A DNA stretch of 39,805 nt, from NCBI GenBank assembly GCA_016212825.1, contig JACRDS010000110.1:1-39805 (forward strand). Direction: 5' to 3'. This stretch comes from Elusimicrobiota bacterium (GTDB lineage Bacteria > Elusimicrobiota > Elusimicrobia > UBA1565 > UBA9628). Shown one piece after another: positions 26,146 to 33,355 of this stretch. The position numbers and the translations under genes are program-made. The notes beneath the pieces were generated by a model. It had not been told where the DNA came from, ran no database searches, and was given only the letters and a program-made list of their open reading frames with translations. The stretch's first letter is position 1. Every line of letters begins with the position of its first letter.

Positions 26146-27309
26146 ATGAGCCGCCCAAGGAATCTCTCTCTCGCCTGCCTTCTGGCTTTGGCCCCGGCGC
26201 TCTGCGGCTGCGGGGCCACCATGCAGGATTTCGGCCACAATCTCGGCGAGGCCCACAAGGCCTCGTCCGACATGTCCTCGACGGGGATGGGCTCGGGGCT
26301 CGCGGGGGGCGATTTCAACCCCATGAACCTCGCCATCAAGCCCGCGGCCACGGTCATGGCGGCCGGGATCATGACCTTCGCGGTGGGGCACCGCCTCAAC
26401 GCCGTGACCCGCATCACCACCCTGCCCGACCCCCAGGCCCGCATCGCGGCCTGGGAGAAGGAGATAAAGAGCGACCCTTCCTTCATCGACGCCTACTATC
26501 ACCTGGCCAGCGACTGCCAGCAGGCCGGCGACCAGGCCAAGGCCCTCGAGTCCCTGGACCAGGCCCTGGCCCGTCCGGAGTTCCCCCGGTTCACCTTGAA
26601 GGAGCTGCGCAAACCCAAGAAGAGGACCACCTCCCCGGCCGACGTCCAGCTGCTGCGGGCCATGATCCTATACCAGAAAGGAGAGAAGGACCGGGCCCTG
26701 GACGCGCTGGCCCAGGCCATCGAGTTCCAGTCCGGCCTGGTCGCCGAGATCGACGCGCAGAAGAAGGCTGACTTCATGGATTTCATGCCCCGGCAGGCGC
26801 TGGGCAGCTGCCACTTCTTCCGCGGGGGCCTGCTGACCGCGGAGGGCAGGTACGACGAGGCCCTGAAGGACTACGAGAGCGTCAAGGCCCTTTATGCCGC
26901 CCAGCTCCGGGGCGAGGGACCCCAGCTCAAGGGGATGATGGCCGACGCGATGCGGCCCATCTTCGAACAGACGGCCAGGCAGCAGATGTCCAACTACCAC
27001 TCGGGCAGGACCATGCTCCTGTCCCTGACCCAGCGCTGCCCCGAGGCCAAGGCCGAGGCCCTGGAGGCGCGGGCCTATTTCCAGGACCGCCAGGAGTACC
27101 TCGCCGAGATGGACCGCAACGCTGGCCTGGCACCCCAGGCCTACACGCCGCAGCTCATGGAGCAGATCAAGCTCTATCCGGACAAGGCGGCCCCTGAGCC
27201 GGAGTATCTCAGGCAGTTCGCGGCCTACCAGTCCAAGACGATGGCAGGCGCCGACGGCAAGCAGTCGCCCAAGGAACGCGAGGCCCTCCTGGCCTGCCTG
27301 GGGCGCTGA
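26146..27309 (+). CDS. TPR-repeat lipoprotein
   Basis: 387 residues. The N-terminus is a lipoprotein signal: a basic start, a hydrophobic core (LACLLALAPAL), then LCGC, with Cys22 the likely lipidated residue. The body contains tetratricopeptide-like helix pairs, e.g. IDAYYHLASDCQQAGDQAKA and RAMILYQKGEKDRALDALAQ. Such lipoproteins usually act as periplasmic or outer-membrane scaffolds; the partner is not evident. Own promoter and a good ribosome site (GGAGG, 8 nt spacing) are visible, so it is likely a single-gene unit. It converges on the C39-like peptidase gene. Confidence 0.85.
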   Translation: MSRPRNLSLACLLALAPALCGCGATMQDFGHNLGEAHKASSDMSSTGMGSGLAGGDFNPMNLAIKPAATVMAAGIMTFAVGHRLNAVTRITTLPDPQARIAAWEKEIKSDPSFIDAYYHLASDCQQAGDQAKALESLDQALARPEFPRFTLKELRKPKKRTTSPADVQLLRAMILYQKGEKDRALDALAQAIEFQSGLVAEIDAQKKADFMDFMPRQALGSCHFFRGGLLTAEGRYDEALKDYESVKALYAAQLRGEGPQLKGMMADAMRPIFEQTARQQMSNYHSGRTMLLSLTQRCPEAKAEALEARAYFQDRQEYLAEMDRNAGLAPQAYTPQLMEQIKLYPDKAAPEPEYLRQFAAYQSKTMAGADGKQSPKEREALLACLGR

Positions 27310-27328
27310 ACAGAGGCCGCGCCGCCTC

Positions 27329-27346
27329 GGCTGAGGAACTTCAGCC
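27329..27346. terminator. Weak convergent hairpin
   Basis: GGCTGA (27329-27334) and TCAGCC (27341-27346) can pair around a 6-nt loop between the convergent lipoprotein and C39-like peptidase genes. There is no T-run, so termination is only a possibility. Confidence 0.25.
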
Positions 27347-27981
27347 TAACGCACGCGCTCCAGCTGAGCCGGGAAGGCGGCCAGAGGCTCCTTGCCGGAG
27401 ATGAAGATGCCCATGCGCCGGTACTCCCGGAGCTTGCCGCCCTCGTTCTCATAGTCGTGCCAGCGGCCGGGGAGCTCGGCGCGCGGGATGTAGCCGTAGC
27501 TCAGGTGCGTCGAAGGGTCCATCACGTAGAGATAGTCCTGGTCCATGCCCACCAGGACCACGTAATGCCCGTCCTCCCAATTGTCGGTCCAATCCTCCGG
27601 CGTGGGGTCGTTCTCTTGCCAGGCCTGGATGTCCAGGATCACGGTCTCGCGGCGCTTGAGAGCCGCCTCCAGGTCCGGCAGGCCCAGCCCCTCGCGCAGT
27701 TCGGCCCTTAGGCCGTGATGACGGGCGCCCGCGACGAGCTTGGCCGGATGGGTCCCCTCCTCGGGGGTGGTCCCCAGCAGGGGATAAAGGGAGCTCTCGT
27801 TGCCGTCGGAGACCTTCCAGTAGTGCAAAATAGCCATCATGGCCGCAGCGCCGCAGGAATAGTTGGTGGACTGCGGCATCAGCGGCACGCGCAGATGGTC
27901 GGAGGGCAGGGCGGGCCCCGCCAAGGAACCGGCCCAAGCGGGGGCGGCCGCCAGCAGCGACAGGGCCAGTTGCAGCAGCAT
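27346..27981 (-). CDS. Secreted C39-like cysteine peptidase
   Basis: 211 residues. Signal peptide of about 17 residues ending AWA (LLQLALSLLAAAPAWA). The papain-like Peptidase_C39_2 signature is complete: the oxyanion Gln37 and nucleophile Cys43 in MPQSTNYSCGAAAM, His139 in EDGHYVVLVGMD, and Asp155 in YVMDPS. This family includes the bacteriocin-processing peptidase domain, but here the domain stands alone and is exported, so it probably cleaves periplasmic or extracellular peptides. Its start codon shares one base with the stop of the upstream retropepsin-like gene, indicating translational coupling and a common role. Confidence 0.88.
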   Translation of the reverse strand: MLLQLALSLLAAAPAWAGSLAGPALPSDHLRVPLMPQSTNYSCGAAAMMAILHYWKVSDGNESSLYPLLGTTPEEGTHPAKLVAGARHHGLRAELREGLGLPDLEAALKRRETVILDIQAWQENDPTPEDWTDNWEDGHYVVLVGMDQDYLYVMDPSTHLSYGYIPRAELPGRWHDYENEGGKLREYRRMGIFISGKEPLAAFPAQLERVR

Positions 27982-28367
27982 CAGGAGCCGGCTGCGGGCA
28001 GCGGTCCAGCCGCGACCAGCCGCTTGCGGCGGGGATCCACGGTGAGGTTCAGTCCCTCCAGGGTCCGCGCCCCCAGCAGCTGGAGATCGCCGGGCTTGGC
28101 GAAGACGACCTCGTCAACGGTGAAGCGCTCCCGGACATGGATGACTGCGAAACCGATGTCGCGGCTCACGGTGCGGCCGTTGGCCAGCACGAAGCGGACA
28201 GCCCTCTTCTCCGGGACCACGCCGATGGCCTTGAGGACGTCTTCGGCTATCCAGGTATGCTCGCTGCCGGTATCGACGAGCATGCCCGGGACCGGGGCCC
28301 GCTGATCCCTGCGCACGTGGTCTGCCACGACGCAATCCGCATGGAATGTCCCCATTCTCCGCCTCAT
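27981..28367 (-). CDS. Retropepsin-like aspartyl protease
   Basis: 128 residues, the length of a single retroviral-type protease monomer. GMLVDTGSEHTWI (Asp32 in DTGS) is the active-site loop; later LLGARTLEGLNLTVD gives the paired hydrophobic-Leu-Gly motif of the family. Such proteins work as homodimers, each giving one Asp. No signal peptide is visible, so it seems cytoplasmic unless the true start differs. The ATG lies 6 nt after TATAAT, and the gap is GGAGGC, so the message may be leaderless. It is followed by the C39-like peptidase with a 1-nt overlap. Confidence 0.85.
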   Translation of the reverse strand: MRRRMGTFHADCVVADHVRRDQRAPVPGMLVDTGSEHTWIAEDVLKAIGVVPEKRAVRFVLANGRTVSRDIGFAVIHVRERFTVDEVVFAKPGDLQLLGARTLEGLNLTVDPRRKRLVAAGPLPAAGS

Positions 28368-28373
28368 GCCTCC

Positions 28374-28379
28374 ATTATA
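28374..28379 (-). promoter_or_regulatory. Consensus -10 box for the protease pair
   Basis: TATAAT on the minus strand ends 6 nt before the ATG at 28367. The 6-nt gap GGAGGC looks like a ribosome site, but would be too close to the predicted start of transcription to be fully used. Confidence 0.55.
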
Positions 28380-28435
28380 GCGTCCTTGCCCCCGGCGCGC
28401 CAGAGGGCCCTACTTATATATACGATCGAACCCGC

Positions 28436-28457
28436 AAAAAGTTCCGGGGGCTCCGGA
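28436..28457 (-). terminator. Intrinsic terminator after the dCMP deaminase gene
   Basis: On the minus strand TCCGG and CCGGA pair around a short loop (28457-28443), followed by AACTTTTT with five T (28440-28436). It lies about 30 nt past the deaminase stop. Confidence 0.6.
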
Positions 28458-28486
28458 CTCGGCTGAGGGAAGGACTGGTCCGGTAG

Positions 28487-29028
28487 TCAGTAGCCCTTGG
28501 GCATGATGGGCTGCCAGCGACCCCGGACCTTCTTGAGCTCGGCCAGGTTGCCCTTGATCCAGTCCGCCGCGAGCTGGACCTTGTAGCGGCCCGGCGCGGT
28601 CTCGATGAAGACCCTCTCGATGCCCGCGTTGATGATCATGCGCTTGCAGATGCGGCAGGGCTCGGCGCCCTCGATGACCTCGCCGGTCTCGGGCGAGACG
28701 CCCACCAGGTAGAGGGCCGCCCCGATCATGTCGAAGCGCGCCGCGTGGATGATGGCGTTCTGCTCCGCGTGCACGGCCCGGCACCACTCGTAGTGCTCGC
28801 CCTTGGGCACCCCCAGCCTGATGCGGATGCAGGTCCCGACCTCGGTGCAGTTGGCGGTCTGCCGGGGGCGCCCGCGTAGCCGGTGGAGACGATCTGGTCG
28901 TTGTTGACGATGACCGCGCCGTAATGGCGGCGCAGGCAGGTGCTGCGCCGCGCCACCTCCTTGGCGATATTAAGGTAATACTGCTGTTTGGACACGCGGC
29001 CGGTGCCTGGCTTTCTCATATTTTCCAT
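28487..29028 (-). pseudogene. dCMP deaminase (ComEB-like) broken by a one-base frameshift
   Basis: Two frames together give a complete deoxycytidylate deaminase of about 180 residues. The first covers KQQYYLNIAKEVARRSTC through YAGAP; the second, shifted by one base, continues RQTANCTEVGTCIRIRLGVP, then EWCRAVHAEQNAI (zinc His and catalytic Glu) and PCRICKR (two zinc Cys). The shift falls in a run of five C (plus-strand G at 28864-28868); one more C would restore the frame. The enzyme makes dUMP from dCMP for thymidylate synthesis. A homopolymer sequencing error is the simplest explanation, true inactivation the alternative. The start is also unusual: the ATG at 29028 and first codons lie inside a palindromic repeat; GTG at 28995 is where family members normally begin. 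Confidence 0.85.
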
Positions 29029-29067
29029 ATTGTCGCATAAATCGTGAAATCGTGAAAACCAGGCACC
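29002..29067. repeat. Palindromic repeat element (GTGCCTGG family)
   Basis: The arms GGTGCCTGGCTTTC (29002-29015) and GAAAACCAGGCACC (29054-29067) pair at 13 of 14 positions. The AT-rich centre holds a tandem 8-mer ATCGTGAA (29041-29056) and is far less GC-rich than anything nearby. It resembles dispersed GTGCCTGG palindromes that I recall from other environmental bacterial genomes. It overlaps the 5' end of the dCMP deaminase frame and ends 20 nt before nadC. Confidence 0.75.
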
Positions 29068-29087
29068 AGGTATTGTAGACTGCCTTG

Positions 29088-29915
29088 ATGAAGACGGAAG
29101 ACCTCATCCGCGAGGCTCTGCGCGAGGACCTGGGCGGCCGCGGAGACGTGACCACCCGGCTCTTCGTGCCGGCGGGGACGCGCCTGCGCGGCCAGGTGCG
29201 CGCGCGCCAGGCCGGCGTGGTCTGCGGCGCGGACCTGGCGCGCCGCGTCTTCAAGGCCTGCGACCCCGGCTGCCGCGTCCGCCTCCTCCTCCGGGACGGC
29301 GCCAGGGTCCGGCCCGGCCAGGCCGTCCTCGAGGTCTCGGGAGGCCGCGGCCTGCTCACGGCCGAGCGCACGGCCCTCAACTTCCTCCAGCGCCTCTCCG
29401 GCATCGCCACCGCCGCCGCATCCTACGTCGCGGCCGTGCGCGGGACCCGGGCCGCAATCCTCGACACGCGCAAGACTTTGCCCGGCTGGCGGGCCCTGGA
29501 GAAGTACGCGGTGCGCTGCGGGGGCGGGCGCAACCATCGCATGGGCCTCTACGACGCGGTCATGGTCAAGGACAACCACTGGCTGGGCCGGGACGGCTTC
29601 GCCCGCGCGGTGCGCGAGTTGCGCCGCCGCCACCCGCGCCTGCCCCTCATCATGGAGGCCGACGGCCTGGCGCAGGTGCGGCGCAGCCTGGAGCTCGGCG
29701 CCGACATCATCCTGCTCGACAACATGCCCCGGTCCCGCCTGCGCCGGGCGATAGGCCTCATCCGGAAGGCCTCCCCGCGCACGCTCATCGAGGTCTCGGG
29801 AGGGGTCGGGCTCGAGGGACTGCGCCGTCTGGCCCGCCTGGGGCCCGACCGCATCTCCGTGGGCCGCATCACCCACAGCGCCCCGGCCCTGGACCTGGGG
29901 CTGGACCTCCTCTGA
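29088..29915 (+). CDS. nadC: Nicotinate-nucleotide pyrophosphorylase (quinolinate phosphoribosyltransferase)
   Basis: 275 residues, the usual length. It converts quinolinate and PRPP to nicotinate mononucleotide, CO2 and pyrophosphate in de novo NAD synthesis. Motifs: LREDLGGRGDVTT at the N-terminus, ERTALNFLQRLSGIAT (93-108), LDTRKTLPGWRALEKYAVRC (125-144), GGGRNHRMGLYDAVMVKDNH (145-164) and later VSGGVGLEGLRRLA. The ATG at 29088 is chosen; a TTG one codon earlier is unlikely. No ribosome site is visible; TAGACT 6 nt before the ATG may be a -10 box. The next gene follows after 10 nt. Confidence 0.97.
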   Translation: MKTEDLIREALREDLGGRGDVTTRLFVPAGTRLRGQVRARQAGVVCGADLARRVFKACDPGCRVRLLLRDGARVRPGQAVLEVSGGRGLLTAERTALNFLQRLSGIATAAASYVAAVRGTRAAILDTRKTLPGWRALEKYAVRCGGGRNHRMGLYDAVMVKDNHWLGRDGFARAVRELRRRHPRLPLIMEADGLAQVRRSLELGADIILLDNMPRSRLRRAIGLIRKASPRTLIEVSGGVGLEGLRRLARLGPDRISVGRITHSAPALDLGLDLL

Positions 29916-29925
29916 GGACTCCCCG

Positions 29926-30480
29926 ATGAACGACTCCTTCCCCGGCATCGCCCAGCTGCTGCGCCTGCGCGTCACGGACTCCACGCAGGCCGTGGCCCGC
30001 TTCCTGGCCGAGCAGGGCGCCCCGGAGTGGACCCTGGTGTGGGCCGACCTGCAGACCGCCGGCCGCGGGCGCCTGCAGAGACGCTGGGCCTCGCGCTCGG
30101 GCGGGCTCTATTTCTCTTTGGTCCTGCGGCCGGCCTTCCCGCCCGCGCGCCTGGCGGAGCTGAGCCTGGCCACGGCGGCGGCGGCGGCCGAAGCCCTCGC
30201 CTGCACCGGGATCGGCACCGCGGTCAAGCCTCCCAACGACGTCATCGGCTCCCTCGGGAGGCGCTCCGGCAAGGTCTGCGGCATCCTGGCCGAAGCCTCG
30301 GGCGGCTCGCGCCGCGTGGATTGGGTGACGCTGGGCGTGGGCATCAACGTCAACAACGCCGTCTCCGGCGTGAAAGGCGCGGCCAGCCTCAAAGGCCTCA
30401 CCGGCCGCTGCTGGGAACTCGAAGAGGTCCTGCGCTCCTTCCTGCGGAGCTTCCAGCGCGCCTACCGCTCTTTCCGGTGA
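29926..30480 (+). CDS. Biotin--[acetyl-CoA-carboxylase] ligase-like protein (short, BirA catalytic domain)
   Basis: 184 residues. It has the biotin protein ligase catalytic core: VTDSTQA (17-23), QTAGRGRLQRRWAS (43-56), the lysine loop KPPNDV (101-106), GKVCGILAE (115-123) and VTLGVGINVNN (134-144). The enzyme activates biotin with ATP and attaches it to the carboxyl-carrier protein. It lacks both the N-terminal DNA-binding domain, so it is not a BirA repressor, and most of the small C-terminal domain. The usual KWPND reads KPPND, an uncommon change at the biotin site. It sits 10 nt after nadC, so the two cofactor genes are probably cotranscribed. The function is likely but a related acyl-ligase role cannot be excluded. 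Confidence 0.85.
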   Translation: MNDSFPGIAQLLRLRVTDSTQAVARFLAEQGAPEWTLVWADLQTAGRGRLQRRWASRSGGLYFSLVLRPAFPPARLAELSLATAAAAAEALACTGIGTAVKPPNDVIGSLGRRSGKVCGILAEASGGSRRVDWVTLGVGINVNNAVSGVKGAASLKGLTGRCWELEEVLRSFLRSFQRAYRSFR

Positions 30481-30498
30481 AGCGGAGCCGATTTATCG

Positions 30499-30504
30499 TA
30501 TAAT
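30499..30504 (+). promoter_or_regulatory. Consensus -10 box for greA
   Basis: TATAAT lies 11 nt before the upstream ATG (30516) and 29 nt before the preferred ATG (30534). No good -35 element is seen at 17 nt. Confidence 0.45.
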
Positions 30505-30533
30505 CTACGGAGCTTATGCCGACGGAGACAGAC

Positions 30534-31004
30534 ATGACCGAGACCTTTCTGACCCGCGCCGGATACGAGAAACTGCGCCACGAGATCGAAGAGCTCAAGA
30601 AGCGCAAGACCCAGCTTTCCCACGACATCGCCGAAGCCCGGGAGAAGGGCGACCTCAGCGAGAACGCCGAGTACCACAGCGCCAAGGACAAGCTGGGCGA
30701 AGTCATGAACCGGATCAACACCCTGCAGGACAAGCTCCAGGGCGCCAAGCTCATCGACGAGATCAAGGCCCCCAAGGACACGGTGGCCATCGGCCGCTCG
30801 GTCACCATCAAGGACGAGGACGGCGACGAGTCGACCTACACTTTGGTCGGCGCCGACGAGTCGGACCCGGCGGAAGGGCGCATCTCGGTCTATTCCCCCC
30901 TGGCCCAGGGCCTGCTCCACAAGAAGGCCGGCGAGAAAGTCACGGTGGAGATGCCGGCCGGGGCCCGGGAGTTCACCATCCTGAAGATCGGGGCTTCGGC
31001 CTAG
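30534..31004 (+). CDS. greA: Transcription elongation factor GreA
   Basis: 156 residues, the normal size. GreA rescues backtracked RNA polymerase by stimulating transcript cleavage through its coiled-coil tip. The N-terminal coiled coil is clear (YEKLRHEIEELKKRKTQL), with the tip motif KGDLSENAEYHSAK carrying acidic Asp40 and Glu43; the C-terminal FKBP-like domain contains YTLVGADESDP and SVYSPLAQGLLHKKAGE. The ATG at 30534 is preferred because GGAG lies 6 nt upstream and it gives the usual family start (TETFLTRAGYEKL); an ATG at 30516 would add six residues. queG follows after 6 nt. Confidence 0.97.
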   Translation: MTETFLTRAGYEKLRHEIEELKKRKTQLSHDIAEAREKGDLSENAEYHSAKDKLGEVMNRINTLQDKLQGAKLIDEIKAPKDTVAIGRSVTIKDEDGDESTYTLVGADESDPAEGRISVYSPLAQGLLHKKAGEKVTVEMPAGAREFTILKIGASA

Positions 31005-31010
31005 ACGGCC

Positions 31011-32018
31011 GTGTCCCTGGCGGAAGAGCTCAAGGAACGCGCCCGCCGGGAAGGCGCCGCCCTGGCGGGCATCGCCCCGGCCGCGCCCATGCCCCAGGCC
31101 TCCCTCCTGGAGGCCCAGCTCGCCGCAGACCGCGACGCATCATTGTCCTTCCTCAGGCGCGACGCCGCGGTCCGGCAGGACGTGCGGCGCTGGTATCCGC
31201 AGGCGCAGTCGGTCCTGGTCTGCGGGTTCGCGTACGGAGGCGGCCGCGAAAGCAAGGGGCCTGGCATGGGCCGCATCGCCCGCTACGCGGCCTGCGAGGA
31301 CTACCATACCGCTCTGAAGCGGCGCATGGAGGCCGTCCTGGCCTGGCTGAGGACCCGCGCGCCCGAAGCCGACGGCCGGGCCTTCGCGGATTCCAGCCCG
31401 GTCCTGGAGCGCCTCTACGGGGCCGCGGCCGGGCTGGGCTGGGTCGGGAAGAACCGCCTCCTCATCTCGGAACGGATCGGCTCCTACTTCCTCATCGCGG
31501 GGCTGGCCCTGAACCTGCCCCTAGAGAGCGACCGGCCGGTCCCGGAACGCTGCGGCTCCTGCCGGCGCTGCCTGGAGGCCTGCCCCACCCGGGCCCTGGA
31601 CGACGGCCGCCCCTTCGCGGCCGGGCGCTGCATCGCGTATCTCACCATCGAGCACCGCGGCCCCCTGCCCAAGGAGCACCGGCCCCGGATGGGGGGCTGG
31701 GTGGCGGGCTGCGACCTCTGCCAGGAGGCCTGCCCGTTCAACAGCGCGGCCCCGCGGGAGGGCGTCCTGGCCCCCGCCCTGCCCCAGGGCCTGCCTCTGG
31801 AGGAGCTGGCCGCCTGCGATGAGGCCGGCTTCCGGGAGCGCTTCGGGCGCACGCCGGTCTCCAGGCTCAAGGCGCGCGGCCTCAAGCGCAACGCCCTGCT
31901 GGCCATGGGGAACTCGGGCCTGCCCCGCTTCCGCCCGGTCCTGGAGCGCTGGGGACAGGACCCGGACCCGGTGCTGAGCGAGCAGTCGCTCTGGAGCCTG
32001 GCCCGTTTGCCCCGCTGA
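31011..32018 (+). CDS. queG: Epoxyqueuosine reductase
   Basis: 335 residues from a GTG start. QueG is the cobalamin- and iron-sulfur-dependent enzyme of the last step of queuosine synthesis in tRNA. Visible: the catalytic Asp region FADSSPVLERLYG (Asp127), GLGWVGKN (141-148), the first 4Fe-4S cluster CGSCRRCLEACP (Cys181, 184, 187, 191), and the second set Cys207 and CDLCQEACPFN (Cys234, 237, 241). A C-terminal HEAT-like tail (SRLKARGLKRNALLAMGNSG and following) is also present. GTG is the only sensible start near the greA stop; no ribosome site is seen, so translation may be coupled to greA. Confidence 0.95.
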   Translation: MSLAEELKERARREGAALAGIAPAAPMPQASLLEAQLAADRDASLSFLRRDAAVRQDVRRWYPQAQSVLVCGFAYGGGRESKGPGMGRIARYAACEDYHTALKRRMEAVLAWLRTRAPEADGRAFADSSPVLERLYGAAAGLGWVGKNRLLISERIGSYFLIAGLALNLPLESDRPVPERCGSCRRCLEACPTRALDDGRPFAAGRCIAYLTIEHRGPLPKEHRPRMGGWVAGCDLCQEACPFNSAAPREGVLAPALPQGLPLEELAACDEAGFRERFGRTPVSRLKARGLKRNALLAMGNSGLPRFRPVLERWGQDPDPVLSEQSLWSLARLPR

Positions 32019-32034
32019 CCGTTAATCTTATACA
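32007..32034 (+). promoter_or_regulatory. Candidate promoter for the BamA-like barrel gene
   Basis: TTGCCC (32007-32012) and TATACA (32029-32034) are 16 nt apart. The -35 lies in the last codons of queG. Transcription would begin near 32042, leaving a leader of only about 6 nt before the ATG at 32048. Confidence 0.4.
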
Positions 32035-32047
32035 CTCATCCCCCACG

Positions 32048-33355
32048 ATGGAGCGGCCCAAGACCTTGAGGTTCCTGCTGACCGCGCTCCTGCTGGCCGG
32101 CATCGCGCCCTTGGCCGCTCAGGAGCGGCGGGCCGGCTACGACGTCGAGCTCGTCCCGAAACGCGACCTCCCGCCGCGCGCCGCCGAGGAGAAGGTCCCC
32201 CTGGTCCTGCGCCTGATCATGCAGCCCATCAAGCGCGGCATGTGGCTGCGCCTGCCCGTGGTGGACACGGACCCCAACCGGGGCGTCACCGGCGGCTTCA
32301 TGCCTATCTGGGTCCTGAAGGAGCGCGACGGCGAGCGCATCGAGCAAATCCACGCGCCCTCCATCACCTACAACAAGAATTTCGGGGCCATCCCCACCTA
32401 CCGTTACTACTGGTATCCGGAGTCCGACTCCGCCCTGGTCCTGCGCGGAGCCGTGGGCAAGTACGAACATGAGGTCCTGGGGGAGTTCCAGGACGCAAAC
32501 GTGTTCGATACGGCCATCGACTTGGCCATGCGCGTGCAGTACAACACGGACTCGGGCCAGCGCTTCTTCGGCCTCGGGCCGGACACGGAGAAGAGCCGGG
32601 AGACGAACTACAAGGAGAACTACTTCATGTACCGCCTGACCGCGGGCATCCCGGTCATGCGCGACAGCCGCTGGCGCGTGCACCTCTCCGACCTGTTCAC
32701 CACGAACCGGCTGACGGACGGCCCTCTCCCCAACCTGCCCAGCTTCACCGGCACCTTCCCCCTGGCCGTCCACCCGGGCCGCCAGTCGGTCCATGCCGAC
32801 CGCCTCATCCTGGATTACGACACGCGGGAGCATTCCATAACCACGAGCCGGGGCGCCTTCTTCCAGACCTTCGCCGAGCTCTCGGCTGAGAACCTGGGCA
32901 GTTCCCAGGACTTCGGCCGCTACGGCGTCGACGCACGCTATTTCCACCGCTGGCGGGAAGACTCCTCCCGGGTCACCGCGGTCCAGACCCAGTTCGAGCA
33001 GATGACCGGGGACGCCCCTTTCTGGCTCCAGCCGCGGCTGGGCGGCAAGTACTGCCTGCGCGCCTACGGCAGCGGCCGCTACACGGAGCGCGGCCTGCTC
33101 ACGGCCAACGTGGAGCAGCGCTTCACCATGTACAAGGTCAAGCTGGCCGACGTCTGGACCGAGTTCGAGCTGGCCCCCTTCGCGGGCCTGGGGACCTCGT
33201 TCCACGAGCCGGGGCGCATGGCGGCGCGCTACACGCGGCCGGTGCTGGGCGTGGCCACCCGCGCCGTGGCCCGGCCGCAGGTCGTGGGGTCCGTGGACTT
33301 CGGCGTGGGCCAGGAAGGCCTCGCCGTGTTCATGGACATCAACTACTCCTTCTGA
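32048..33355 (+). CDS. BamA/Omp85-like outer membrane barrel protein
   Basis: 435 residues. A signal peptide (FLLTALLLAGIAPLAA, cleaved before QERR) is followed by alternating beta-strand sequence. RFFGLGPDTEKSRETNY (near 175-191) is the typical surface segment of short Omp85-type barrels, and LGGKYCLRAYGSGRYTERG is a version of the conserved loop-6 motif (usually R-G-F/Y). The chain ends in NYSF with a C-terminal aromatic, the usual outer-membrane barrel signal. No POTRA domains fit before the barrel, so it is not the core BamA but a single-domain relative. Its job is unknown. There is no ribosome site before the ATG. The gene end overlaps the convergent neighbour by 13 nt. Confidence 0.82.
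   Translation: MERPKTLRFLLTALLLAGIAPLAAQERRAGYDVELVPKRDLPPRAAEEKVPLVLRLIMQPIKRGMWLRLPVVDTDPNRGVTGGFMPIWVLKERDGERIEQIHAPSITYNKNFGAIPTYRYYWYPESDSALVLRGAVGKYEHEVLGEFQDANVFDTAIDLAMRVQYNTDSGQRFFGLGPDTEKSRETNYKENYFMYRLTAGIPVMRDSRWRVHLSDLFTTNRLTDGPLPNLPSFTGTFPLAVHPGRQSVHADRLILDYDTREHSITTSRGAFFQTFAELSAENLGSSQDFGRYGVDARYFHRWREDSSRVTAVQTQFEQMTGDAPFWLQPRLGGKYCLRAYGSGRYTERGLLTANVEQRFTMYKVKLADVWTEFELAPFAGLGTSFHEPGRMAARYTRPVLGVATRAVARPQVVGSVDFGVGQEGLAVFMDINYSF

Noticed and set aside
28420-28440. GGGTTCGATC resembling a tRNA T-loop (minus strand)
   Set aside because: No matching T-stem, anticodon arm or acceptor stem could be built around it; it lies next to the deaminase terminator.
29016-29984. A 322-codon minus-strand open frame
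   Set aside because: Antisense to nadC, which is unmistakable on the plus strand.
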